Assembly: GCF_023921125.1 (NCBI RefSeq)
Contig: NZ_CP099466.1
Span: 3,162,001 to 3,226,000, forward strand
Length of the DNA stretch: 64,000 bases
Direction: 5' to 3'
Origin: Arthrobacter caoxuetaonis
GTDB lineage: Bacteria > Actinomycetota > Actinomycetes > Actinomycetales > Micrococcaceae
Of this stretch, positions 9,155 through 16,238 are shown piece after piece. Positions within the stretch are counted from its first letter, which is position 1; the number at the start of each line of letters is the position of its first letter. The notes below the pieces were generated by a model. The model did no database searches. It was not told where the DNA came from and worked only from the letters and a program-made list of their open reading frames with translations. The position numbers were made by a program, and so were the translations under genes.

Positions 9155-10079
9155 CTAGTTGGAAGCGGTCTGCGGCTGGAGCTCTTCGGGCAGCGGCGGG
9201 AACTTCTCCCCCACACTCTGCTGCTGCCCGGCGAACGGGAACGCCGACGCGAGATCCGCATAGGACCAGCCGCCGTCACGGTACTCAGTGGCCACAGCCT
9301 CAGGATGGGACCACAGCTGCAAACGGTCCCCGCCCACACCAATCGCCTGACCCGTGATCCCGGCAGCTTCCTCCGACGCCAGGAACGCCACCAGCCCGGC
9401 AACATCCTCCGCCGTACCAAAACCCAGGTCCTTGCGGAAGAAATCAGGCATCGCCTCACCGCGCTCGTCCGCTTCCACGGCGGCAGCGAAATACGGGACC
9501 GTCTTCGTCATCGCCGTCGCAGCCACCGGAATCACCGCATTGGCAGTCACACCGGCCTTCTTCATCTCCATCGCCCAGGTCCGCACCATGCCCACGATCC
9601 CGGCCTTCGCCGCAGCGTAGTTGGTCTGTCCGAAGTTTCCGCTGCCCGGTCGGGGAACCGATCGTGATGATCCGGCCGGCCACGTTGTGTTCCTTGAAGT
9701 AGGCATAGGCCTCCCGCACACAGGTGAACGTCCCGCGCAGGTGCACGTTGATCACCAGGTCAAAGTCCTCATCGGTCATCTTCAGCAGCGACTTATCGCG
9801 CAGTACCCCGGCATTGGTCACCAGGATGTCCAGGCCGCCGAAGTTCTCCACCGCAGCATCCACCAGGGCCTTCGCCGTCTCGGTGGACCCCACCGGGGCA
9901 ACAACAGCCACGGCACGCCCGCCGTCGGCCGTGATCACCGCGACTGCCTCCTCAGCCACAGAAGCATCGACGTCGTTCACCACCACAGCCGCACCCTGCC
10001 GGGCCAGCTCCCGGGCGTAAGCGAGGCCCAGCCCCCGCCCGCTGCCGGTAACAATCGCGACTTTGCCGTCCAGGGACAT
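9155..10079 (-). pseudogene. SDR-family 3-hydroxyacyl-CoA dehydrogenase-like gene with a frameshift
   Basis: Two overlapping frames together make one short-chain dehydrogenase. The first part (from ATG 10079) has GKVAIVTGSGRGLGLAYARE, the NAD site, and LVTNAGVLRD; it reads ITIGSPTGQR, then leaves frame near 9640. The other frame continues at once with GNFGQTNYAAAKAGI, holding the catalytic Tyr and Lys, and runs to 9155. The bases at the junction read CAGCGGAAAC where CAGCGCGGAAAC would keep frame, so a CG dinucleotide appears lost. No other damage is visible, so this is either a very recent mutation or an assembly/sequencing error. It heads the MaoC/ligase operon and is divergent from a MarR gene. 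Confidence 0.8.
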
Positions 10080-10113
10080 GATGACTCCTCATTATTGTGT
10101 CCTACCTCACACC

Positions 10114-10142
10114 ATAACAACCGAGATGATTGAGAATGTCAA
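10114..10142 (-). promoter_or_regulatory. Sigma-70-type promoter of the SDR/MaoC/ligase operon
   Basis: On the minus strand TTGACA (10142-10137), a 17-base spacer and TGTTAT (10119-10114) make a near-perfect housekeeping promoter, about 35 bases before ATG 10079. The near-palindrome CAACAGTTG (10140-10148) overlaps the -35 and is a reasonable operator for the divergent MarR regulator; that last part is inference. Confidence 0.7.
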
Positions 10143-10170
10143 CAGTTGTGATTGGGCGTACTCTGGACCC

Positions 10171-10674
10171 ATGACTCAGACCGCCCGACAGGACAACGCT
10201 GCCGCAGCTGCCGCTCCCGAGACCGGGATTGAACGGCTGTATTCCTCCGAACTGGCGAATGAAACGGAGTTCCTGGCCGCCCGGGCCCGCTCTGTGGGTT
10301 CGCGGCGTGCGAACGAGGATCTGGCCGCCCTGGACCTCAAAGTGCGTTCGTATTCGGTGCTCTCCCTGGCCTGCAGCGGATTGAAACCCTCGCAGCGCGA
10401 ACTGGCCGAGTTCCTCTTCCTGGACCCGAGCCAGATCGTGGCCCTGGTGGACGCACTGGAGAAGCGCGGCGCAGTGAAACGCAAGGCCGATCCGCGGGAC
10501 CGCCGGTCCAACATCATCACACCGACTGCCGCAGGCAAGCGCCTCTATGCGGAGGCGGCGGCAATTGTCCAGAATGCAGGAAACAGTGCCCTCGGGGCCC
10601 TCTCCCCCGCCGAAAGGGACCAGCTCCGGTCCCTGCTTCGCCGGGTGGCCTTCGCTGACCAGCAGCCCGCTTAG
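10171..10674 (+). CDS. MarR-family transcriptional regulator
   Basis: A winged-helix regulator of 167 residues. The DNA-binding part runs LACSGLKPSQRELAEFLFLD, PSQIVALVDALEKRGAVKRK and the wing ADPRDRRSNIITPTAAG, which contains the family DxRxxxxxLT-type motif. ATG 10171 is used. It is divergent from the SDR/MaoC/ligase operon with 91 bases between the starts, the usual layout for a MarR repressor of a catabolic operon released by the substrate or its CoA ester. Its stop overlaps the convergent malQ stop by 4 bases. Confidence 0.88.
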   Translation: MTQTARQDNAAAAAAPETGIERLYSSELANETEFLAARARSVGSRRANEDLAALDLKVRSYSVLSLACSGLKPSQRELAEFLFLDPSQIVALVDALEKRGAVKRKADPRDRRSNIITPTAAGKRLYAEAAAIVQNAGNSALGALSPAERDQLRSLLRRVAFADQQPA

Positions 10675-12812
10675 CTCCGCAGTGACTCGTTCATGACCTC
10701 GGCGAGGGAACGGAACCGCTGATTTCCGGCAAGGTCTTCCAGCAGGACAGGCGCCCCGTCCGGGCCGGCCAGCGGAATCCGCCAGTTCGGATATTCATTT
10801 GATGTCCCCGGCTGGTTCTGGATGCGGGATTCCCCCACGGCATCGACAAGGCCGACGCCGATGAGCACTGACGGCGTCTCGGCGATAAAGCGGTGCAGCG
10901 CTTCGACAGTCTCTTGTTCTCCCGCCTCTTCGGAGAGCAGTCCGTGTTCCTTGACCAGGTCCAGGATTGCCGACGTCGCTTCCCGGTCCAGGGCGCGTTC
11001 TTCCTCCAGCGGGCGGTTCAGCAGCCCCAGGGAGTCCCTCAGCCTGACATGCTCTCCGGCGAGGTAGCCGGCGGCAGGCGGAAGGTCATGGGTCCCGATC
11101 GTGGCGAGTGCACCCGCGCGGTAGTCCGCAGGCTGGCGCGGCCCGTCAGCGGTGTGCTCAAACCAGAGGATCGACGTTCCCAGGACACCCCGTTCGGCAA
11201 GGTATTCCTGGACCCAGGGCTCGAAGACCCCAAGGTCCTCACCGATCACGACAGCCCCGGCGCGCTGCGCTTCGAGGGCCAGGATTCCGACGAGCGCCTC
11301 GTGGTCGTAGTACACGTACGCGCCGTGGCCCGGTGCCTCGCCGCGCGGGATCCACCAGAGCCGGAACAGGCCGAGGATATGGTCCACGCGGACTCCGCCT
11401 GCATGCCGCAGGACGGTGCGGAGCATGTCCCGGTAGGCCCCGTAACCGCTTTCAGCCAGCCGGTCCGGGTCCCAGGGCGGCTGGCTCCAATCCTGCCCCA
11501 CCTGGTTGAACATGTCCGGCGGTGCCCCCACCGAAACTTCGGGAACCAGCACATCCCGCAGGGTCCAGGCATCCGCACCGCCGGGATGGACACCAACTGC
11601 CAAGTCGTGCACGGTTCCGATGCCCATGCCGGCTCTCCTGGCCGCACGCTGCGCGTATTCAAGCTGCTCGTCGCAGATCCACTGGAGCCACTGGTAGAAC
11701 CGTATCTCCGCGGAAAGTTCAACCGCCTTCGCCCGGGCATAGTCGCTGTGCAGCCCTGCTTCCCATTCCGGGGCCCCCGCCGGGGCCTGCGCGGCGAGGG
11801 CACACCACAGGGCGAAACTCTCCAGTCCGGCGCCTTCGCCGCTGACAAAGGCCTGGAACTGCTGCTCGCGCGAGGGGCTGCGCGGCACCTGGTACACCTC
11901 TCGCAGGCTCTGGAGTTTGGCCGCAAAGGCGGTGTCCCGGTCAAGCAGCCTGGCGTCATGGTTCAGCGCCTGCTGGCCGGCGGCCCGGGCTTCGATTCCG
12001 GCGCGGGTCGCGGACGGAAGATAGCTGTACTCCGGGATAGCCTCCACCCTGATGTAGAGCGGGTTGAAGAACCGCCGCGTTGCGGGAAGATAGGGCGAGT
12101 CCTCGACATGAGGCACCGGTTCCGCCGCATGGAGCGGATTGATCAGGACGAATCCGGCACCCGCTTCGCCGGAGATGGCGGAAAGATCGGCCAGGTCCGC
12201 CAAGTCGCCGACCGCCCAGGAACGTTCGGAGCGGACTGAATACAGCTGGGCCATAATTCCCCAGCTCCGTTCCTGTCCTCCGTGTCCGGGACCGGGCAGC
12301 CGATCCGGTGTAACCACCAGCACGGAGTCGGCCTGCAGGCCGCCGGCATCAACGTGCAGCCGGTGCCAGCCCAGCGGAAGCTCCGCCGGCAGCGCCAGCT
12401 GCGTGCGCTGGATTTCGGTTCCGTCGACGACGGCGGATTCCTCCGGCTCGCCGGGCCAGGAAAGCTGCGCCGTGCCCCCGTCCTCAAGGTCGATCCATGC
12501 CCGCACCGTGCTTCCCGGTGTCAGGTGGACGGCCACGGATACGGAGTGTCCCTCCCGTGCCACCGCTGTCGGAGGCAGGACCCTGCGCCAGGGAGCGGCC
12601 AGGGCCTCGCGCAGCGATTCCTCAGCCTGCGCCGGGGTATCCGCTGGAGCTCCCCGTGCCGCGAGGATCGTCCGCAGGGTTGTGTCCGAAACATCCTGCC
12701 GCCCGCCGTTCCAGCCGGTGAACGTCGTCGCCACCCGCTTGGCTTGCGCGAGCTGTTCCAGGACGGCGCGGCCGGCAGATGTCCCACCGGCAACTTCACT
12801 AACGGCGTTCAT
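10671..12812 (-). CDS. malQ: 4-alpha-glucanotransferase (amylomaltase)
   Basis: A GH77 enzyme of 713 residues that transfers alpha-1,4-glucan chains between maltodextrins in the cytosol. Visible marks are WGIMAQLYSVRSERSWAVGD, ADLSAISGEAGAGFVLINPL, the nucleophile region GGVRVDHILGLFRLWWIPRG, VVIGEDLGVFEPWVQEYL with the acid/base Glu, and GTHDLPPAAGYL near the end. A long N-terminal domain precedes the barrel, as in other actinobacterial MalQ proteins. Start ATG 12812. It is transcribed alone; no glycogen gene lies next to it. Confidence 0.92.
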   Translation of the reverse strand: MNAVSEVAGGTSAGRAVLEQLAQAKRVATTFTGWNGGRQDVSDTTLRTILAARGAPADTPAQAEESLREALAAPWRRVLPPTAVAREGHSVSVAVHLTPGSTVRAWIDLEDGGTAQLSWPGEPEESAVVDGTEIQRTQLALPAELPLGWHRLHVDAGGLQADSVLVVTPDRLPGPGHGGQERSWGIMAQLYSVRSERSWAVGDLADLADLSAISGEAGAGFVLINPLHAAEPVPHVEDSPYLPATRRFFNPLYIRVEAIPEYSYLPSATRAGIEARAAGQQALNHDARLLDRDTAFAAKLQSLREVYQVPRSPSREQQFQAFVSGEGAGLESFALWCALAAQAPAGAPEWEAGLHSDYARAKAVELSAEIRFYQWLQWICDEQLEYAQRAARRAGMGIGTVHDLAVGVHPGGADAWTLRDVLVPEVSVGAPPDMFNQVGQDWSQPPWDPDRLAESGYGAYRDMLRTVLRHAGGVRVDHILGLFRLWWIPRGEAPGHGAYVYYDHEALVGILALEAQRAGAVVIGEDLGVFEPWVQEYLAERGVLGTSILWFEHTADGPRQPADYRAGALATIGTHDLPPAAGYLAGEHVRLRDSLGLLNRPLEEERALDREATSAILDLVKEHGLLSEEAGEQETVEALHRFIAETPSVLIGVGLVDAVGESRIQNQPGTSNEYPNWRIPLAGPDGAPVLLEDLAGNQRFRSLAEVMNESLRS

Positions 12813-12908
12813 GCGGTCTCCACAGTCATGTCTGCCAATCTAGGCGTTTGCGGTTCATCCCAACAGGCCAGCGGACGGTCAGCGGGATCTCCCGGAGGAC
12901 GGTGGAAA

Positions 12909-13238
12909 TCAGGGCCGCTTTTCCACCAGCCGCCAGACATCCTGGTATTCGGAATGGTCGGCATAGGGAGCAGCCAAAGCTGCCAGGGCCAGTGTGGTCC
13001 ATTCCAGTTCGTCTGCGTAGGCACGGCTGCCGTCCTCCGTGTCCTGAAGCATCCTGGACAGGGCATTGCGGCGTGCACCGCCGATGATGTCGATCAGCAT
13101 CAGTTTCGCTTCGCATTCCCGCAGGAGCCGTTCCTCATACCAGCGGTCCGAGAGCGAAATCTCGGAACCGCCCAGCAGCTTGCGGGACTCCGCGGCGTCT
13201 TCGTGAAAGCGCGTCAGCAGGAAATCCACGATGTCCAT
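12909..13238 (-). CDS. DUF6221 family protein
   Basis: A protein of 109 residues with the features of the actinobacterial DUF6221 family: an N-terminal IVDFLLTRFHEDAAESRKL, an acidic middle part, and the C-terminal LALAALAAPYADHSEYQDVW. No catalytic motif or membrane segment is visible and the function is unknown. These genes are frequent in actinobacterial chromosomes. It lies upstream of malQ on the same strand with a 96-base gap. Confidence 0.75.
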   Translation of the reverse strand: MDIVDFLLTRFHEDAAESRKLLGGSEISLSDRWYEERLLRECEAKLMLIDIIGGARRNALSRMLQDTEDGSRAYADELEWTTLALAALAAPYADHSEYQDVWRLVEKRP

Positions 13239-13361
13239 GGCCCAGACTTTACCCTTCGGACAACCCTGCGTCAGGGGGTGGATAACGCTTTGGGAATATT
13301 TGGGGGCAGTTGATCCGTTGACATAACTAGGCCCCCTTAGGAACTGTCCAGGAGTACAAGC

Positions 13362-13601
13362 TTGCCCTCAGCCACCCCGTCCCCATCTACCCCCAATACC
13401 TTTGCCCGCCGCATCCGCAATGTCAGTTCGATCCACCGCGGAGACCATGTTGAAGTCCGCAGCGGCGGCCACGTCTACTATCGGGGAGAGGTGCGGGATA
13501 CAGCCCCGGGGCTGGCTACGTTGTGGCTGCGCGACGAAGAGTCCGGAGCACACACGGCGGTAAGCACCGAGGATTACACCATCTGGCGGACCCTCGCCTA
13601 A
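13362..13601 (+). CDS. Hypothetical protein, 79 residues
   Basis: Start is TTG 13362, supported by AGGAG at 13350-13354. The Ser/Thr/Pro-rich N-terminus is followed by a small beta-rich segment (IHRGDHVEVRSGGHVYYRGEVRDT and ATLWLRDEESG) that looks like an SH3-type barrel. I do not recognise the family. A TTGACA at 13318-13323 may belong to its promoter, but no matching -10 is clear. A GC-rich hairpin follows the stop. Confidence 0.6.
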   Translation: MPSATPSPSTPNTFARRIRNVSSIHRGDHVEVRSGGHVYYRGEVRDTAPGLATLWLRDEESGAHTAVSTEDYTIWRTLA

Positions 13602-13603
13602 AG

Positions 13604-13624
13604 CCGTTCCCGGCCCCGGAACGG
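13604..13624. terminator. Bidirectional stem-loop between convergent genes
   Basis: CCGTTCC and GGAACGG pair around a 7-base loop in the 29 bases between two convergent stops. No T-run, so at best an I-shaped terminator for either strand. Confidence 0.45.
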
Positions 13625-13630
13625 GCGCTG

Positions 13631-14389
13631 CTACCAGTCGATCAGCGCGCCTGCACTGATGTTGATCGTTGCTGCCGTCACGCTCGCTGCCATGTCCGAC
13701 GCCGCGAAGACCGCCGCATTGCCGACGTCCTCGAGCGTCGCGGCGCGGCCCAGCATCGTGGCGTCCTGAATCGCGGAGGCAATGTCCTCCCGCCCCTGAA
13801 GGTCCGCCGGCAGCGACTCCGGTATGCCGCCGGAACGCAGGGTCACCACACGGATGCCGTGCGGTCCCAGTTCGACGGCGAGCTGGCGGCGCATTGCCTC
13901 AATCGCTTCCAGGGCTGTGATCAGGCCGCCCAGGTACTGCCCCGGGCTCTGGGTCCCTGATCCGCCGAAGGCCAGGAGAACGCCGGAGCCCTGTTCCATC
14001 ATGTGCCGGGCAGCAGCCTGGGCCGTGGTGAGGGTTGCCTGGACGGCGGTGGACACCGGTCGCAGGTAGTCCTCCACATACATGGCGGCCATCGGAGTTC
14101 CCTGAACATCACCGTGCTGGATGACGTTGACGGAGATATCCAGGCTTCCGGCGCTGGAGGCGACGTCGTCGGCGTGCGCGTTGACCGCCTCCTGGTTCAA
14201 CGCGTCCAGGACGGCGGTTTCCGCCAGGCCGCCGGCCTCCCGGATCTGCTCCGCGACGGCCTGCAGCGGTTCGGCGTGCCTGCCGGCCAGGAAAACCCGT
14301 GCACCTTCACGCGCGAACGCCCGGCCGACCGCACCGCCGATCGAGCCGCCGCCGCCGTAAATGATTGCATTCCTGCCGTTGAGCAGCAT
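13631..14389 (-). CDS. Atypical SDR-family oxidoreductase
   Basis: A Rossmann-fold protein of 252 residues. The nucleotide site is NAIIYGGGGSIGGAVGRAFA, which matches SDRs of the enoyl-reductase-like branch. The canonical YxxxK is not seen: the region reads GQYLGGLITALEAIEAMRRQ before LAVELGPHGIRV, with no Lys at either the Y+4 or Y+7 position. It may be a non-catalytic or differently catalysing SDR. ATG 14389 follows AAGGACACCTC. The gene follows 3-hydroxyisobutyryl-CoA hydrolase on the same strand with a 96-base gap. Confidence 0.75.
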   Translation of the reverse strand: MLLNGRNAIIYGGGGSIGGAVGRAFAREGARVFLAGRHAEPLQAVAEQIREAGGLAETAVLDALNQEAVNAHADDVASSAGSLDISVNVIQHGDVQGTPMAAMYVEDYLRPVSTAVQATLTTAQAAARHMMEQGSGVLLAFGGSGTQSPGQYLGGLITALEAIEAMRRQLAVELGPHGIRVVTLRSGGIPESLPADLQGREDIASAIQDATMLGRAATLEDVGNAAVFAASDMAASVTAATINISAGALIDW

Positions 14390-14485
14390 GAGGTGTCCTT
14401 TGCCCGAACCTGTGCGGGCCACCATCATGGCACCGGTCCGGCGGCGGGACCAGCGTCCCTCCGCCAACGGCGGCCGGCGATGCTG

Positions 14486-15544
14486 CTAAAGAGCCAGCGT
14501 CCACGCGACGTCTTCGGCAGACACATCCTCCAGCCGCCCCGGCATCCATACCGGAGCGTCCCGGTCAATCAGCCGGGCCCGGACTCCCTCACGGAAATCC
14601 GGCCGGACGATCATCCGGTCCGCCATGGTCAGGTCCCGGGCCAGCACCTTCTCCAGCACAGGGTCCTGCGCTGCCGCGCGCAGCCCGGCCAGGGCAACGG
14701 CCAGGGAGAAAGGCGCCATACCCCGGATCGCTTTCGCAGCTTCGGCAGCTGCCGGTGCCTCATGGCCGTCCAGGCGTTCGAGAATGAGCTGCAGGTCAGT
14801 TCCGGCATAGCATTCGTCGATCCATTCCTGCTCCGCTGCCAGCGGCGCTTCGGGCGGCTCGACGGCGAAACCCGCCACCACGGCGGCGGCGTCGGAAGGC
14901 GATTCCTCCAGTTCGGCTGCCAGCGCCCGAAGTGAGCGGGAGGGGACGTAGTAGTCCGCAAAACCGCACAGGATGGCATCAGCCCCGGTCATGGTGCCGG
15001 CGGTCAGGGCCAGATGGGTGCCCAGTTCGCCGGGCGCCTGGGCCAGGAGCAGTGCCCCGGCGCAGTCCGGGCTGAAACCGATCCGCACTTCCGGCATGGC
15101 CGCCTGGGTCCGTTCGGTGACGATCCGGATGCCGGCATGGCCGGACACGCCGACGCCGCCGCCCATCACGACGCCGTCCATCACAGCGACGTATGGCTTC
15201 GGGAAGGACGCCACAGTGGCGTTGAGGGCATATTCCGCGCTCCAAAACTCCATTGCTTCGGCGTCTGTTCCGGCGGCAATGGCACGGATGTCCCCGCCGG
15301 CGCACAAGCCGCGGTCACCGGCACCCATGAGCAGGACGGCGCGGACGGCGTCGTCCGCTGCCCAGTCCTGCAGCACCCGGTTCATGGCCTTCACCATGTC
15401 CACGTTCATTGCGTTCAAGGCCCGCGGCCGGTTCAGGCGGATGGTTCCCAGGCCACCGGAAATCCACGCGAGAAGTTCTTCGGTAGCGTGGGCGGAAGAC
15501 CGGGGCAAAGTGGCGGGGGGTGTTAAATCCATGATGTTTAGCAT
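14486..15544 (-). CDS. 3-hydroxyisobutyryl-CoA hydrolase (enoyl-CoA hydratase family)
   Basis: A crotonase-fold protein of 352 residues; plain enoyl-CoA hydratases are about 260. It has IRLNRPRALNAMNVDMVKAM, the oxyanion loop GLCAGGDIRAIAAG, GGGVGVSGHAGIRIVTERTQ, the catalytic-Glu region AMPEVRIGFSPD and LPGELG-like QAPGELGTHLALTAG. Length and these motifs indicate the hydrolase of valine breakdown, which frees 3-hydroxyisobutyrate from CoA. The start could be ATG 15544 or ATG 15532. The rest of the valine pathway is not next to it. Confidence 0.85.
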   Translation of the reverse strand: MLNIMDLTPPATLPRSSAHATEELLAWISGGLGTIRLNRPRALNAMNVDMVKAMNRVLQDWAADDAVRAVLLMGAGDRGLCAGGDIRAIAAGTDAEAMEFWSAEYALNATVASFPKPYVAVMDGVVMGGGVGVSGHAGIRIVTERTQAAMPEVRIGFSPDCAGALLLAQAPGELGTHLALTAGTMTGADAILCGFADYYVPSRSLRALAAELEESPSDAAAVVAGFAVEPPEAPLAAEQEWIDECYAGTDLQLILERLDGHEAPAAAEAAKAIRGMAPFSLAVALAGLRAAAQDPVLEKVLARDLTMADRMIVRPDFREGVRARLIDRDAPVWMPGRLEDVSAEDVAWTLAL

Positions 15545-15595
15545 CCCAAAGAATCCGGCCCGGCCCCAACTCCGCAGAGTCCTCCCCGCAACAGC

Positions 15596-15630
15596 GAACC
15601 GGCTGCAGGCGGGCAGCCTGCAGCCGGTTC
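15596..15630 (-). terminator. Long GC-rich hairpin after the 80-residue hypothetical gene
   Basis: GAACCGGCTGCAGGC and its exact complement GCCTGCAGCCGGTTC form a 15-bp stem with a 5-base loop, 12 bases beyond the stop at 15642. There is no T-run on the minus strand; likely an I-shaped terminator. Confidence 0.6.
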
Positions 15631-15641
15631 ACCAGGGATTC

Positions 15642-15884
15642 CTACCAGCGGACCTTACGTTCCCGCGGGCCCTGGCGGCCGTTGGCGTGGTTCGGTTTGC
15701 CTCCTTTGCCAAGGCTCTGCCAGCCCGGCAGGTTCGCCTCCTCCGCGGACTTGGCGGAAGCCAGGCGGCGCAGGCCTTCCTCACTGAGCCTGCGGGCGGC
15801 TGCGGGCGCGATGTTGACCTGCAGTTCCGGATCGGCGGACATCTGGTTGGACACTTCAGTAGGTTTCTTGATCGGCTTCGTCAT
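15642..15884 (-). CDS. Hypothetical basic protein, 80 residues
   Basis: Start ATG 15884 has GGAG nine bases upstream. The protein reads VSNQMSADPELQVNIAPAAA, RRLSEEGLRRLASAKSAEEA, then a Gly/Lys/Arg-rich tail (KGGKPNHANGRQGPRERKVRW). No membrane segment, signal peptide or known domain is seen. The charged disordered tail could bind nucleic acid or ribosomes, but that is speculation. The hairpin directly after the stop supports it as a real gene. Confidence 0.6.
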   Translation of the reverse strand: MTKPIKKPTEVSNQMSADPELQVNIAPAAARRLSEEGLRRLASAKSAEEANLPGWQSLGKGGKPNHANGRQGPRERKVRW

Positions 15885-16228
15885 GGTTTTTAGCTCCAGA
15901 TCTTCTGAGGCTTGCCGGGGCCGGGCTGTGCCCTTCCGGGCGCGCTGAGGCGTTGCGCCACCAGCGGTTTTCGAGGTGCAGACGGAAGGACTCGGAGGCC
16001 GCAGCCTCAACAAGCTGTGTACTGTGCGGTCTGCTTAGAGCGATGCGGACCAGCGGGGGAAACCCAGGGTTTCCCGGCCGGCGCGCAGTTCGCTACTCGA
16101 AAATGAGCATGTCCATGCCGAGGACCGTAACAGCCGAGGGCAGCGAAGACCAGAGGCAGCACAAAACCCGTTCCGGCGCTGGGCACATTCCGGCGCTGGG
16201 CACATTCCGGCTTAGGGCACATTTCGGC
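15885..16228. other. 344-base intergenic region before putA's 3' end
   Basis: No coding sequence is supported here. It holds a perfect 19-base palindrome at 16057-16075 and most of a 17-base tandem repeat (16171-16238) running into the end of putA. It must also contain the promoter of the 80-residue gene, which I could not place. Confidence 0.6.
16057..16075. repeat. Perfect 19-base palindrome GGGAAACCCAGGGTTTCCC
   Basis: Two 9-base arms GGGAAACCC and GGGTTTCCC meet at a single A. It could serve as an operator or as a short hairpin terminator downstream of putA; no T-run follows. Function unknown. Confidence 0.7.
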
Positions 16229-16238
16229 TTAGGGCACC
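16171..16238. repeat. Four 17-base tandem repeats over the putA stop codon
   Basis: Units begin at 16171, 16188, 16205 and 16222. The first two are identical (TTCCGGCGCTGGGCACA); the third is TTCCGGCTTAGGGCACA and the fourth TTTCGGCTTAGGGCACC. The fourth unit contains the putA stop (TAA, read on the minus strand, 16231-16229). Divergence grows toward the gene, consistent with stepwise outward duplication. Confidence 0.9.

Noticed and set aside
9630..9660. Programmed ribosomal frameshift in the SDR gene
   Set aside because: No slippery heptamer or following pseudoknot is apparent, and SDR genes are not known to use frameshifting; mutation or sequence error is more likely.
10893..12239. A 448-codon plus-strand frame opposite malQ
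   Set aside because: Antisense by-product of high-GC codon bias; no ribosome site or recognisable domain.
16171..16238. Possible CRISPR-like array
   Set aside because: The 17-base units abut directly with no spacers and no cas genes are present; it is a plain tandem repeat.
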